A stretch of DNA of 64,000 nucleotides from Sulfurovum sp. (GTDB lineage Bacteria; Campylobacterota; Campylobacteria; Campylobacterales; Sulfurovaceae). The DNA lies in NCBI GenBank assembly GCA_024637255.1, contig JAGXFO010000013.1, forward strand, positions 48,245 through 112,244, in the 5' to 3' direction. Positions 32,989 to 42,875 of the stretch are shown here, piece after piece (the stretch's first letter is position 1; each line of letters begins with the position of its first letter). The position numbers were made by a program, and so were the translations under genes. The notes under the pieces are model-generated. The model saw nothing but the letters and a program-made list of their open reading frames with translations, was not told the DNA's origin and did not search any database.

Positions 32989-34773
32989 CCCTTTTTGCTC
33001 CAGCCATTTACACAGCATATACAACGAAAAAATATGCTGCTTAAACATTCCCTGTTTTCCTTTTTCCAAATACATTTCAAGTTCACTTGCACTAAATAGA
33101 TTCATTTTTGCCTGTATACGGCCAATGACTTCCAGCTCTCCACTTTCCTCCAGCCACTCCATATACGGGTAGTTAAAGCCTTTTTTCTTACGATTGACTA
33201 TCTCTTCGGGAAGATACTTCCTTGCAACAAGCTTCACCAGTCTTTTAGGTGCATCCGCCATACGAAGCTCTGGTGCACATGCAAATGCCATAGCCACCAC
33301 TTCCTTGTCCACAAAAGGGCTCCTTGCTTCTACGCCATGCGCCATACTCATTCTATCAAGCTTGCGCAAAAACACATTGCCCAGCATTATTTTCAAATCT
33401 AAAAAACTGTACCAATCAATAGCCGAGGTACGTCCGCTTCGTGCAAATTCCTCCCAGTAAGGCTCAAGGGCCTTTAAAGAGTGGTTATCTTTGACATTCA
33501 TCCGTAAAAGCCTGTTTTGTTGAAGATCGGTAAACACTTCTGCTGTTGAGCGAAACAACATGCTCTCCTCAAAAATGCGCTTATACCACTCCCACTCTTT
33601 ATGCAAAGAAAAATTTGACTTAAAATAATGCTGCAGCCACCCCTTGAACTTTAACTCCTTGGCCTGCTCCAGATCATAGAACTCTTTATAAGTTCTGTAG
33701 CCCATGAACAGTTCATCGCTGCCGTCGCCTGTCAACACCACTTTAAATCCCTCTTTATGTACTTCTTTCATCAAATAATGCAGAGGCAGCATTGCCGGAT
33801 CAGCCAAAGGTTCATCCAAAGAGGAAATAACCTCTTCTATCGTCTGTAAGAATATTTCTTTGTTAAAAAGTACTTCATGATGAATCGAGCCTATATGTTT
33901 TGCCACTGTTCTGGCGAAAGGACGCTCATCATAGTTATCGTATCCTTCATACCCTATGCTAAAAGTATGCACCTTTTGCTTCAGGGATGACATCGCAGAG
34001 ACAAGAGAGGAGTCCAGGCCCCCAGAAAGTAAACAGGCAAACCTCACTTCTTTGGGCAGACGCAAGGCCACAGATTCCAAAAGCACTTTTTCCAGCGCAT
34101 CTTCTGCTTCCTTTATCTGTGTTATCATTTGAGGCTGCGCCAATAATGCATCATACTTTTCTCTGCTCACCTTCTGTTCAGCCAAAGTAAATATTAACAT
34201 TTCCCCTGCATCCACTTGATGGATCTTAGCATCAAAAGTCTGGGGCGAAAGAGGTGTTTGAAAAGAGAGATACTGAGGAATAATTTGCCTATCAAATGTA
34301 AGTGGGACGAGAGAATGAATGGCTTTCATTTCACTAGCAAACACAAATCTTTCTTCATCAAAAGCATAAAAGAGCGGCTTCTTTCCAAAAGGATCACGAA
34401 ACAATTTTACTTCTGCCTCTTTTACCACAGCAATAGCGAACATTCCACGAAGATGTTTTACAAAGTCATCTCCCCATTTAACATAGGCTGCATATAAAAC
34501 ATCGATCTCTCCCCGCACCTCAACCTGAAGCTCTTGCGCCAATATGTGATAATTATAGATTTCACCATTGAACAGTATGCGCGTGCCTTTATGCATTTGC
34601 ATTTGTGTAAATGCTTCATCAGTATCTGTCACGGCGAGCCGATGCACTCCAAGGAAATAATTGCCATCAACCAAAGTATAACTTGCATCGATACCTCTAT
34701 GTGCCAATGTTTGAAAGGCTTTTTCAGCCTCTTCTTGTTCATAGGTTCCGATAATACCAAATATTGCACACAC
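32980..34773 (-). CDS. asnB: Asparagine synthase (glutamine-hydrolysing)
   Basis: A 597-aa AsnB. The N-terminal class II glutaminase domain begins (V/M)CAIFGIIGTYE, with Cys2 as nucleophile after Met removal, and includes LAHRGIDA and RILFNGEIYNY. The C-terminal synthetase domain has the PPi-binding ACLLSGGLDSSLVSAM and LTGDGSDELFMGYRTYKEF, then KLDRMSMAHGVEARSPFVD. Start GTG at 34771-34773 with AGAAGGA eight bases upstream. Length and motifs are those of AsnB rather than the longer exopolysaccharide-linked variants. Confidence 0.93.
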   Translation of the reverse strand: MCAIFGIIGTYEQEEAEKAFQTLAHRGIDASYTLVDGNYFLGVHRLAVTDTDEAFTQMQMHKGTRILFNGEIYNYHILAQELQVEVRGEIDVLYAAYVKWGDDFVKHLRGMFAIAVVKEAEVKLFRDPFGKKPLFYAFDEERFVFASEMKAIHSLVPLTFDRQIIPQYLSFQTPLSPQTFDAKIHQVDAGEMLIFTLAEQKVSREKYDALLAQPQMITQIKEAEDALEKVLLESVALRLPKEVRFACLLSGGLDSSLVSAMSSLKQKVHTFSIGYEGYDNYDERPFARTVAKHIGSIHHEVLFNKEIFLQTIEEVISSLDEPLADPAMLPLHYLMKEVHKEGFKVVLTGDGSDELFMGYRTYKEFYDLEQAKELKFKGWLQHYFKSNFSLHKEWEWYKRIFEESMLFRSTAEVFTDLQQNRLLRMNVKDNHSLKALEPYWEEFARSGRTSAIDWYSFLDLKIMLGNVFLRKLDRMSMAHGVEARSPFVDKEVVAMAFACAPELRMADAPKRLVKLVARKYLPEEIVNRKKKGFNYPYMEWLEESGELEVIGRIQAKMNLFSASELEMYLEKGKQGMFKQHIFSLYMLCKWLEQKGMA

Positions 34774-34838
34774 CTATGGATTCCTTCTTAATCACTTAAT
34801 TTTTTAAATTATACTTACATAAAATAAATACTCTTCTC

Positions 34839-34953
34839 TTGCTTTTACTCTCTTTTGTGTTACAATGCCAAAAATCCATGCCACTTTTTACTTGCCTGCT
34901 TGGGCGAGCCTTTAGTGAGATGAATAGAATTAGGGGCTTTGCTCATACCCAAG
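34839..34953 (+). promoter_or_regulatory. topA promoter and structured leader
   Basis: TTGCTT (34839-34844) and TACAAT (34861-34866) are 16 bases apart, with a TG before the -10. Transcription from about 34873 would give a leader of about 105 nt. Within it CTTGGG (34899-34904) can pair with CCCAAG (34948-34953), enclosing GAGCC/GGCTTTGCTC pairings. It matches no riboswitch I know. Supercoiling control of topA would act at such a promoter. Confidence 0.45.
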
Positions 34954-34978
34954 AAGACAGAAGGACAATCACGCATAT

Positions 34979-37177
34979 ATGAAAAATTTAATTATAGTCG
35001 AATCGCCAGCCAAAGCAAGAACCATAACAAACTTTTTAAGCAAGGACTACAAAGTCATCGCCTCAAAAGGGCATATACGTGACCTTCCTAAGAGTACTTT
35101 TGGAATCACCCTGGATGATGAGACCGGTGACCTTATCCCTAAATATTCGATTCCCAGAGAAGCAAACCCCACAGTTAAGGAACTAAAAAAACTTGCCAAA
35201 GAAGCCGAAACGATCTTTATCGCGACCGATGAAGACCGTGAGGGTGAAGCCATAGGGTATCACATCGCCATGGCCATAGGGAAAGAGCCTACCGAGCTCC
35301 CCCGTATCGTATTTCATGAGATTACCAAGACTGCCATACAGCATGCGCTTGAAACACCGCGCAAGATAGATATGCACTCCGTAGATGCACAGCAGACAAG
35401 AAGACTTCTTGACCGTATAGTAGGATATAAGCTCTCCCCTTTGCTTGCAAGTAAGATACAAAAAGGTCTAAGCGCAGGTAGGGTCCAGAGTTCTACACTT
35501 AAGATAGTTGTGGACAGAGAACGTGAAATCAAAGCCTTCATCCCTGAAGAATTTTGGACGATAGATGCACTTTTTGAAAAAGACATCGATGCCTCAATTT
35601 ACGACTATAATGGCCTTAAGATAGATAAGCTCACCATCAAGACAGAAGCGGAGGCTACAGAGATAGTCACTTCAGCCAAAGCGGAGTCTTTTGTGGTTGT
35701 TTCTCTTGAAAAAACCCAAAGAAAAACCAAAACACCTCCCCCTTTTATGACATCTACTCTTCAGCAAGCAGCTTCAACCCAACTTGGATTTTCACCTAAA
35801 AAAACGATGATGGTTGCACAAAAGCTTTATGAAGGCGTGAAGACAGACAAAGGAACCAGTGGTGTCATTACCTATATGAGAACCGACTCCCTCAATCTTG
35901 CAAAAGAAGCTGTAACCTCTGCGCGTGAATACATAAAAACTACCTATGGGGACAAATATCTCCCTTCTGAACCCAAGAACTATGTAAGCAAATCAAAAGG
36001 CGCACAGGAAGCCCACGAGGCAATACGTCCCACCATGATTGAGTTCGACAGCAAACTAGCTTCGAGCTACCTCTCTGCAGATGAACTTAAACTTTATAAA
36101 CTCATATACAATCGTTTTTTAGCCTGCCAGATGACTGAAGCTGAAATGGAATCCCAGACACTCTTATTTAAGGGCGGCAAATGTACCTTTAAGGCAAGTG
36201 GAAGAAAGTTACTTTTTGATGGGTTTTATAAAGTAACAGGACATGGGGACAAAGACAAACTTTTGCCGGAATTAGAAAAAGGCCAGGCAGTAAGTATGGA
36301 TGGCATCAAGCAAGAACAGCACTTTACCGAACCGCCTGCACGCTACAATGAGGCCAGCCTCATTAAAAAACTGGAGTCGCTAGGGATTGGTCGTCCAAGC
36401 ACCTATGCGCCCACGGTTACTACACTTCAAACACGTAAGTACATAGAACTTGAACAAAAACGAATCCACCCGACCGAAATTGCTTTTACGGTAACCGAAA
36501 TACTTGAAGAACATTTCCCCGAGATAGTCGATAGCGGCTTTACTGCAAACATGGAAGAGACGCTTGATGAAGTAGCCGAAGGGCATGTTAACTGGCAGAC
36601 TATCCTGAAAGCATTTTACACACCTTTTTTACAAAAAGTAGAAGAGGGAAAAACAAAGATTAAAAGTCTTAAAGTTGCCATTCCTACGGGGGAGAATTGC
36701 CCCAAATGTGACTCTGAACTACTCTTGCGAAAAGGAAAGTATGGGGAATTTATCGCATGTAGTAACTTTCCCAAATGCAAATATACTAAAAATACCGACG
36801 GTACCGAAATAGAGGGCCCCGAAGAAACTGACGAAAAATGTGAGAAGTGCGGTTCGACCATGGTCATAAAAGACTCTAAAAGGGGTAAATTCCTTGCCTG
36901 TTCCGCTTATCCAAAATGCAAAAATGCAAAATCACTTGAGCCTGCCAAAGAACTTACCGTACCCTGTCCCGAATGTGGAGGAAAACTACAGGAAAGGGAA
37001 GGCAAAAGAGGTAAATTCTTTGGTTGCGTACACTACCCAAAATGTAAATTCATCGCCAATTTTGAACCGGTGGATAAAAAGTGTTCCGAGTGCGGCTACG
37101 CCATGGGCAAAAAAACCCTCAAAAGCGGTGATGTCTATGAGTGTTTTAAATGCAAACATAAAGAAGAGGCTAAGTAA
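34979..37177 (+). CDS. topA: DNA topoisomerase I
   Basis: A 732-aa type IA topoisomerase that relaxes negative supercoils. Toprim domain: NLIIVESPAKARTITNFL and IFIATDEDREGEAIGYHIA with the metal-binding acidic residues; then HEITKTAI, LDRIVGYKLSPLL and the active-site tyrosine in GVITYMRTDSLNLA. LGIGRPSTYAPTVTTL is present. The C-terminus has four zinc ribbons (CPKCDSELL, CEKCGSTMV, CPECGGKL, CSECGYAM), at about 575-725. It is followed six bases later by bioB. Confidence 0.97.
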   Translation: MKNLIIVESPAKARTITNFLSKDYKVIASKGHIRDLPKSTFGITLDDETGDLIPKYSIPREANPTVKELKKLAKEAETIFIATDEDREGEAIGYHIAMAIGKEPTELPRIVFHEITKTAIQHALETPRKIDMHSVDAQQTRRLLDRIVGYKLSPLLASKIQKGLSAGRVQSSTLKIVVDREREIKAFIPEEFWTIDALFEKDIDASIYDYNGLKIDKLTIKTEAEATEIVTSAKAESFVVVSLEKTQRKTKTPPPFMTSTLQQAASTQLGFSPKKTMMVAQKLYEGVKTDKGTSGVITYMRTDSLNLAKEAVTSAREYIKTTYGDKYLPSEPKNYVSKSKGAQEAHEAIRPTMIEFDSKLASSYLSADELKLYKLIYNRFLACQMTEAEMESQTLLFKGGKCTFKASGRKLLFDGFYKVTGHGDKDKLLPELEKGQAVSMDGIKQEQHFTEPPARYNEASLIKKLESLGIGRPSTYAPTVTTLQTRKYIELEQKRIHPTEIAFTVTEILEEHFPEIVDSGFTANMEETLDEVAEGHVNWQTILKAFYTPFLQKVEEGKTKIKSLKVAIPTGENCPKCDSELLLRKGKYGEFIACSNFPKCKYTKNTDGTEIEGPEETDEKCEKCGSTMVIKDSKRGKFLACSAYPKCKNAKSLEPAKELTVPCPECGGKLQEREGKRGKFFGCVHYPKCKFIANFEPVDKKCSECGYAMGKKTLKSGDVYECFKCKHKEEAK

Positions 37178-37183
37178 ACCACA

Positions 37184-38032
37184 ATGAAACAAATATTTTT
37201 ATGCGCCATTAACAACATTCTTAGCGGTACCTGTCAAGAGGACTGTAAATTCTGTACGCAAAGCGTAAGATACCATGCCAATATCGAACGCTACAACTAC
37301 AAAAGTATTGAGCAAATTGTATCTGAAGCAAAAGTTGCAAAAGCCAACGGTGCACTTGGATACTGCCTTGTCACTGCAGGCAAAGGACTTGATGACAAAA
37401 AAGTGGACTTTGTTGCACGTGCTGCCCAGGCCATCAAAGCTGAAGTCGAGGGTCTCAACCTTATTGCCTGCAACGGTACCGCAAACAAAGATCAACTCAA
37501 ACATCTACAGCGCCACGGCATCGACAGCTACAACCACAACCTTGAAACTTCTGAGCGTTATTATGCAGACATCTGCCAGACACATCCCTGGAGCGAGCGC
37601 TATGAGACATGTGAAAATGTTAAGTCTGTAGGTTTGGCCCTTTGCTCTGGTGGCATATTTGGTATGGGAGAAACGCGCGAGGACAGAGATTCTCTTCTTG
37701 ACTCTATCGCATCACTTTCCCCAGAATCGACTCCTCTAAACTTCTATCATCCCAACCCTGCGCTTCCTATACAAACAAGAAATATAGACCTTGATGAGGC
37801 TGTAGCCATCATCAAAAAGGCTCGTAAACTCTTAGGAGAAGACAAGCTGCTCATGGTAGCAGGAGGACGTGAACTTTTATTTGACAAAAAAGAAGCTCTT
37901 ATGTTCGAAGCAGGAGCAAATGCTATGGTTATAGGGAACTACTTAACCACTCAAGGCACAGAAGTAAGCAACGACAAAAAAATGCTTGATACACTAGGCT
38001 ACCGGATAGCAACCAGTTGTGATACACACTAA
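37184..38032 (+). CDS. bioB: Biotin synthase
   Basis: A 282-aa radical-SAM enzyme that inserts sulfur into dethiobiotin. The 4Fe-4S SAM cluster motif is Cys17-x3-Cys21-x2-Cys24 (GTCQEDCKFCTQSVRY). NHNLETSERYY, CSGGIFGMGETREDR and PLNFYHPNPALP follow; they carry ligands for the second cluster region. It is shorter than E. coli BioB (346 aa), as is usual in Campylobacterota. Last codons overlap the antiporter start by 14 bases. Confidence 0.93.
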   Translation: MKQIFLCAINNILSGTCQEDCKFCTQSVRYHANIERYNYKSIEQIVSEAKVAKANGALGYCLVTAGKGLDDKKVDFVARAAQAIKAEVEGLNLIACNGTANKDQLKHLQRHGIDSYNHNLETSERYYADICQTHPWSERYETCENVKSVGLALCSGGIFGMGETREDRDSLLDSIASLSPESTPLNFYHPNPALPIQTRNIDLDEAVAIIKKARKLLGEDKLLMVAGGRELLFDKKEALMFEAGANAMVIGNYLTTQGTEVSNDKKMLDTLGYRIATSCDTH

Positions 38033-39172
38033 TATTACCCTCATCCTTGTGCTGTCATTGCTCATATGGGGGAGTCCCTTTGTAGCAAAACTCTTACGTC
38101 TGCCCATACCCCCTGTAGAAATCATTTTAGGGTCTCTGGTAGCATACGTTGGTCTAGACTGGCACAATCAATATTTTGCCCTCATTGCTGAAGTAGGATT
38201 CCTTTATCTCATATTCCTAGCCGGCATGGAAGTAGATTTAAAGCAAATAACCAAAAGTCCAAAAATAATTATACACAAATCCATACTTTTTTTATCCTTA
38301 TTGGTACTATTTTCCATAGGTTTTGGGCTACTCTTTGATTTAAATGCCGTTGTTATTGTCTCAATGCCACTTATATCCATTGGACTACTTGCATCCTTAT
38401 CAAAAGTATACGGTAAAGAAGAGCCATGGATACGCCTAGCTTTTATCGCTGGCGTATTGGGAGAGATTTTAAGTATTGCTGCATTGACGGTATTTGATGC
38501 TGCCATCACAACAGGGTTTAACATCAATCTGGTTTTAAAAATAGGATATCTGCTCTTATTTATGTTTATTGCTTACATACTTTACAAAACTATACACTTA
38601 CTTTTTTGGTGGTTTCCGGAGTTAAAAAGTATCCTGCTTCCGAAGCTAGATACGTCCTCTCAGGATATACGACTCTCTATGGCACTCTTTTTTATCTAAT
38701 AGCTGTGATGTTATTCTTGGGGCTTGAACTAGCTTTAGGTGCCTTTATGGCAGGGGTAGCTATATCGGCATTCTTTCACCATGAAAAAGAACTGGAAGAG
38801 AAAATGTCAAGTCTTGGTTTTGGGTTTTTGGTGCCTCTTTTCTTTATACATGTAGGGGCATCTTTTGATTTACATGCACTTTCGCTCGAAGGTGTTGTCT
38901 CGGGAGCAATGCTTATTACTGTATTGATGATCATTTCTAGAGTGCTTGCTGCATTTGCGTTAAGGAGCATTAGTGGGGCCGAAAATGCCTTGCTGATTGC
39001 ACTCTCACTTTCTATGCCATTGACCCTTCTTGTTGCTGTTGCAACGATTGGATACAATACAAAGCTACTAGATCTACTCACCTATTATCAGCTTATCTTG
39101 GCGAGTATTTTTGAAACTTTAATCTCTATGACTATTATCAAAATACTGCAAAGCAGACGACAAAAAAGATAG
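38019..39172 (+). pseudogene. Cation:proton antiporter, interrupted by a frameshift
   Basis: A CPA2-type (KefB/Na+-H+ exchanger) membrane protein split in two frames. The first part (38019-38699, GTG start) covers about seven helices and ends ...RLSMALFFI stop. The second frame resumes at once with LIAVMLFLGLELALGAFMAGVAISAFFHH, the conserved EL-x-x-x-x-GAFxAG motif, and runs to 39172. The break lies in a T6 run at 38688-38693; one added T would restore a single ~384-aa protein. It could be a real pseudogene, a phase-variable tract or a sequencing error. It overlaps bioB. Confidence 0.85.
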
Positions 39173-39186
39173 GCAAACAAAAGATA

Positions 39187-39212
39187 AAAAGGTCTCTAGC
39201 AAGACTACTTTT
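39187..39212. terminator. Bidirectional terminator between convergent genes
   Basis: AAAAGGTCT pairs with AGAC-TA-CTTTT around CTAGCA. On the plus strand it is followed by T-rich sequence, and on the minus by an A-to-T run. It lies between the antiporter end (39172) and the end of the coiled-coil gene (39205). Confidence 0.55.
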
Positions 39213-39975
39213 CTCTTCTCATTTCCTGTACGGCCTCCCAATAGGCTATATCTGCTGCATCTTTTGCTTCTTTTGCTTCACGCGTAGTATTTATGTCAAC
39301 AATATCCTCACTTAAAGATGTATTTTGTTCTTGTGTCACTTCATTTCTCACCTTAGCCACTTCTGATTCTTTTTTGACTGATTTTTCTTTTTCTAACGTT
39401 TTTTCTTCGGTAGCTTTGTTTGCTTTGGCAAGTTTCTTGGCTCTTTTTTTCTCATATGCTTCTACTTCACGTAGTTCTGACTCACGATTTTCTTTTTCAA
39501 CTTTTGCTTTTTCTTTTTTTGCTTTTTCAAGTTCTTCTTTTTTGGTATTTATCTGATTTAATAGCTCTTCTTTTTCTTTTTCAGCTCGTGCATCTTCAGC
39601 TTTTTTGGCCTCTAAAATCTTTGCATTGGCAGTATCTTGCTTTTTTTGTTCTTGCTCTTTTATCTCAGCTTCTTCCATGGCCTTTTTTCGGATGGCTTCT
39701 GCTTTTTCATTCTGCATATTGTTTTCTTTGCTGTTGCCGTCATCACTGGTATCTGCTTCCTCTATTTTCTGCTCTGGGGTCTCTTGCAAAGTGCTGGGTG
39801 TCTCATGCTTTTCTTCCTCCCTGCCATTATCTTCACTGAATTCATCAGATCCTGACGAACTTTTTATATCAGAAAGAAATGTCTCCTGGTCTTGGTCGAT
39901 TACCATAAGCCCTTCCTTTAGCCCAGAGGCATGTGCACCCACCAACATTATCATTATCCATAGACATAGTTTCAT
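39205..39975 (-). CDS. Exported highly charged coiled-coil protein
   Basis: A 256-aa protein with a signal peptide (MKLCLWIMIMLVGAHAS), an acidic low-complexity stretch (residues about 35-95) and a long Lys/Glu/Ala-rich helix (about 95-235) typical of TolA-like periplasmic coiled coils. No enzyme motif. In C. jejuni the eno-Cj1671c-Cj1670c neighbourhood also ends with an exported protein, though that one has an AMIN domain that I cannot see here. It follows the FtsB-like gene by two bases. Function unknown; structural or envelope role inferred. Confidence 0.7.
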   Translation of the reverse strand: MKLCLWIMIMLVGAHASGLKEGLMVIDQDQETFLSDIKSSSGSDEFSEDNGREEEKHETPSTLQETPEQKIEEADTSDDGNSKENNMQNEKAEAIRKKAMEEAEIKEQEQKKQDTANAKILEAKKAEDARAEKEKEELLNQINTKKEELEKAKKEKAKVEKENRESELREVEAYEKKRAKKLAKANKATEEKTLEKEKSVKKESEVAKVRNEVTQEQNTSLSEDIVDINTTREAKEAKDAADIAYWEAVQEMRREK

Positions 39976-39977
39976 AT

Positions 39978-40235
39978 TTACTCCTTAGGTTCTAGTTGCT
40001 TTAATTCAAAATACTCTTTTTGAAGTCTTTGATTATCAACTTGTAATACCTTCTTTTCAAAAGACAGGCCTTGTTTTTTTTCTTTTAGCTGATTTAAAAT
40101 AGTCAATGAGTTCTCTCCATATATCAAAACTCCTACATAGATACCAAAAAGCAAGATGCCTATAGCCGTCACCAATAAGGCTTTTAGTGAAAATCCGGCT
40201 ATCCCTTCTTCTTTTCTAATATCTAACATATTCAT
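39978..40235 (-). CDS. FtsB/DivIC-like septum protein
   Basis: An 85-aa bitopic protein: short cytoplasmic N-terminus, one membrane helix (ALLVTAIGILLFGIYVGVLIYG, about 19-40) and a coiled coil ending KKVLQVDNQRLQKEYFELKQLEP. That is the layout of FtsB/FtsL-type divisome proteins, which bridge FtsQ and FtsW-FtsI. Similarity is by architecture rather than strong motifs. Two close ATGs (codons 1 and 3) are both possible. It is seven bases downstream of eno. Confidence 0.75.
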   Translation of the reverse strand: MNMLDIRKEEGIAGFSLKALLVTAIGILLFGIYVGVLIYGENSLTILNQLKEKKQGLSFEKKVLQVDNQRLQKEYFELKQLEPKE

Positions 40236-40241
40236 AACTCT

Positions 40242-41516
40242 TTATTTTGCAAAAAGTGACGTACCTAGATACTCAAATTGCCCAAGTTCAGCTTCAATCT
40301 CAAGGAGTCTGTTGTATTTAGCGATTCTGTCAGATCTTGCAGTTGAACCTGTTTTAATCTCACCCGTATTCAATGCCACAGCAAAGTCTGCAATAAACGT
40401 ATCTTCACTCTCTCCAGAACGGTGTGACATCACACATTTGTACCCGCTCCTCTGCGCAAGACGCACCGTTTGCATTGTTTCAGAAACCGTGCCAATCTGG
40501 TTTGGCTTGATCAAAATAGAGTTTGCTATATTTTTTTCAATTCCCTCGGCCAAAATAACCACATTGGTAACAAACAGGTCATCTCCCACAAGCTGAACTT
40601 TGTCGCCGAGCACTTCTGTAAGCTCTTTCCATCCATCCCAGTCCTCTTCACTCAATCCGTCTTCGATGGAAACGATAGGATATTTCTCACACATATCGGC
40701 ATAGTATGCAATGAGTTCTGAGCTTGTAATCTCTCTGTTTTCAGACTTCAGTACATACTTCCCTTCTTTATTGATAAGCTCACTTGCTGCCACGTCAAGA
40801 GCAATGGCTATCTGCTCTCCAGGCTTGTATCCAGCTTTTTCAATAGCCTGCATAATCACCTGAATAGGTTCTTCATTGCTCTTAAGATTTGGTGCGAAGC
40901 CACCTTCATCTCCAACTGCTGTACTTTCACCCATTTCATCGATAATCTTTTTAAGGGTGTGGTACACTTCAGCACAGGCACGAAGGCCTTCTGAAAATCT
41001 GTCAAATCCAATAGGCATTACCATATATTCCTGAAAGTCAACAGAATTGTTTGCATGCTCTCCGCCGTTAATAATATTCAACATTGGCACAGGCATCACT
41101 ACTGCATTTGCTCCACCAAGATAACGGTAAAGTGGCATGCCCATACTTTTTGCAGCTGCTCGTGCTACAGCCATGGATACACCAAGCACAGCGTTTGCGC
41201 CCAGGTTTCCATAGTTCTCTGTACCGTCTGCTTCTTTCATTATAAGGTCAATTTCAGCCTGATTAAAAGGGCTAAGTCCTACAAGAGCATCACAGATGGC
41301 ACCATTTACATTTTCACAAGCTTGGAGTACGCCTTTCCCCATATATCGGCTGCCCCCGTCTCTAAGCTCAAGGGCTTCTCGCTTGCCCGTACTTGCACCA
41401 CTGGGGACAATTGCGCTCTCCACTGTCCCGTCACTTAAACTTACAGTAGCTTTTACCGTAGGGTTTCCCCTACTGTCCATTACCTCAGTTGCTACAATCT
41501 CATCGATATAAACCAT
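40242..41516 (-). CDS. eno: Enolase
   Basis: A 424-aa enolase (2-phosphoglycerate to phosphoenolpyruvate). Signatures: EVMDSRGNPTVKATV (near 11-25), GASTGKREALELRDG, GDEGGFAPNL, the metal ligands in ALDVAASE, SIEDGLSEEDWDG and LVGDDLFVTN, and the active-site lysine in SILIKPNQIGTVSE followed by SHRSGESED. AAGGAAACAG is the ribosome binding site. Downstream of recA, as in other Campylobacterota. Confidence 0.98.
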   Translation of the reverse strand: MVYIDEIVATEVMDSRGNPTVKATVSLSDGTVESAIVPSGASTGKREALELRDGGSRYMGKGVLQACENVNGAICDALVGLSPFNQAEIDLIMKEADGTENYGNLGANAVLGVSMAVARAAAKSMGMPLYRYLGGANAVVMPVPMLNIINGGEHANNSVDFQEYMVMPIGFDRFSEGLRACAEVYHTLKKIIDEMGESTAVGDEGGFAPNLKSNEEPIQVIMQAIEKAGYKPGEQIAIALDVAASELINKEGKYVLKSENREITSSELIAYYADMCEKYPIVSIEDGLSEEDWDGWKELTEVLGDKVQLVGDDLFVTNVVILAEGIEKNIANSILIKPNQIGTVSETMQTVRLAQRSGYKCVMSHRSGESEDTFIADFAVALNTGEIKTGSTARSDRIAKYNRLLEIEAELGQFEYLGTSLFAK

Positions 41517-41744
41517 CTGTTTCCTTTATATATTCAATATCTTATGTTTGTCTATTTATTTTATCAAAATTTACCCTATACTTAAATGATTCTGTTGTTC
41601 AAAAAAAGTATTGATGACTGAATGTTTATTTTTGATAGCTCAATGAGATGCTTGTGTAGTGGAAAAAAAACTGACTTATTATAATTAAACCCAAATTCTT
41701 GCAATTATATTAGATAATCTATCTTGGGTGGAATGTTCATGCAG

Positions 41745-41767
41745 GGCATCAATTACATCTTGATGCC
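41745..41767 (-). terminator. Hairpin downstream of recA
   Basis: GGCATCAA and TTGATGCC, eight paired bases with a 7-nt loop, 19 bases after the recA stop. No T run follows on the minus strand, so it may be a stabilising 3' hairpin rather than a strong terminator. The rest of the 269-bp recA-eno gap shows only AT-rich sequence. Confidence 0.45.
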
Positions 41768-41785
41768 TTATGGATGGATAAAACC

Positions 41786-42826
41786 TTAATCTTCTTCGTT
41801 CATTTCAGTCTCGCCTACCGTGAGGAGTGCACCACAGCCAAGTGCTTCTTTAATTTTAGCTTCTATCTCAGCCATCATTGCAGGGTTTTCTTTGATGGTA
41901 ATTTTTGCATTTTCTTTCCCTTGACCCAATTTCTCAGAGCCGTAGCTGAACCATGCACCTGATTTATCTATGATGTCCAACTTTACACCATAATCAACAA
42001 GTTCGCCCACAAAAGAGATACCCTCTCCAAACATAATGTCAAACTCTGCCTGTCTAAATGGTGGTGCTACTTTGTTTTTTACAACCTTTGCTTTGACACG
42101 ATTACCTATGGAAGATTCACCTTGTTTTAATGTTGCAATACGACGTACATCAATTCTTACTGAGCAGTAAAACTTCAATGCGTTACCGCCAGTTGTTGTC
42201 TCGGGAGATCCATACCCCATCGTGCCTATTTTCATACGAATCTGGTTGATAAAAATCACTGTAGTATTGGTCTTGTGCAAAATAGCTGTAAGCTTACGCA
42301 GTGCCTGAGACATCAGTCTTGCCTGAAGTCCAACATGCGTGTCTCCCATGTCACCCTCTATTTCACTCTTTGGTGTCAATGCCGCCACTGAATCGACCAC
42401 TATCAAATCAACTGCGCCTGATCTTGTTAATGTTTCCAACACATCAAGAGCCTGCTCGCCAAAATCTGGTTGGGAAACAAGCAGGTTGTCCGTATCAACC
42501 CCAAGATTTTTTGCATACACGACATCCAATGCATGCTCTGCATCAATAAAAGCGCAAACCATATCATTTTTTTGAGCAGAAGCAATAGTTTGCAGAGCCA
42601 ATGTTGTCTTACCTGAAGACTCTGGTCCATACACTTCAATAATACGACCTTGTGGAATACCGCCTATCCCTAAAGCCATATCTAACCCGAGAGAGCCTGT
42701 TGAGATGGATTCGATTGGTTCAAATGCCTTATCTCCAAGTCTCATGAGCGTTCCCTTACCAAACGTTTTGTCTATCTGTTTGATTGCCATATCCAGTGCT
42801 TTTTGTTTGTTTGCGTCCATTGCCAT
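41786..42826 (-). CDS. recA: Recombinase RecA
   Basis: A 346-aa RecA with Walker A GPESSGKTT (67-75), LIVVDSVAALTP (Walker B), the L1/L2 loops (MGDTHVGLQARLMSQALRKL; GSPETTTGGNALKFY) and the C-terminal acidic tail. It forms filaments on ssDNA for recombination and, where LexA-like repressors exist, acts as co-protease. The ATG at 42824-42826 (MAMDANKQK) is chosen over an upstream one; a TAAGGAT motif precedes it. The promoter carries a perfect palindrome matching that of the S24 repressor. Confidence 0.97.
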   Translation of the reverse strand: MAMDANKQKALDMAIKQIDKTFGKGTLMRLGDKAFEPIESISTGSLGLDMALGIGGIPQGRIIEVYGPESSGKTTLALQTIASAQKNDMVCAFIDAEHALDVVYAKNLGVDTDNLLVSQPDFGEQALDVLETLTRSGAVDLIVVDSVAALTPKSEIEGDMGDTHVGLQARLMSQALRKLTAILHKTNTTVIFINQIRMKIGTMGYGSPETTTGGNALKFYCSVRIDVRRIATLKQGESSIGNRVKAKVVKNKVAPPFRQAEFDIMFGEGISFVGELVDYGVKLDIIDKSGAWFSYGSEKLGQGKENAKITIKENPAMMAEIEAKIKEALGCGALLTVGETEMNEED

Positions 42827-42875
42827 TGTCATATCCTTAGCCTTAATATTGAATTCTAGCACCATTCTAATACGT

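Noticed and set aside
34861..34978. A signal recognition particle or other small RNA upstream of topA
   Set aside because: The conserved 4.5S core is missing and the region is better explained as the topA leader.
39293..39988. Several plus-strand frames opposite the coiled-coil gene
   Set aside because: They are leucine/serine-rich mirror images of Lys/Glu codon runs on the minus strand.
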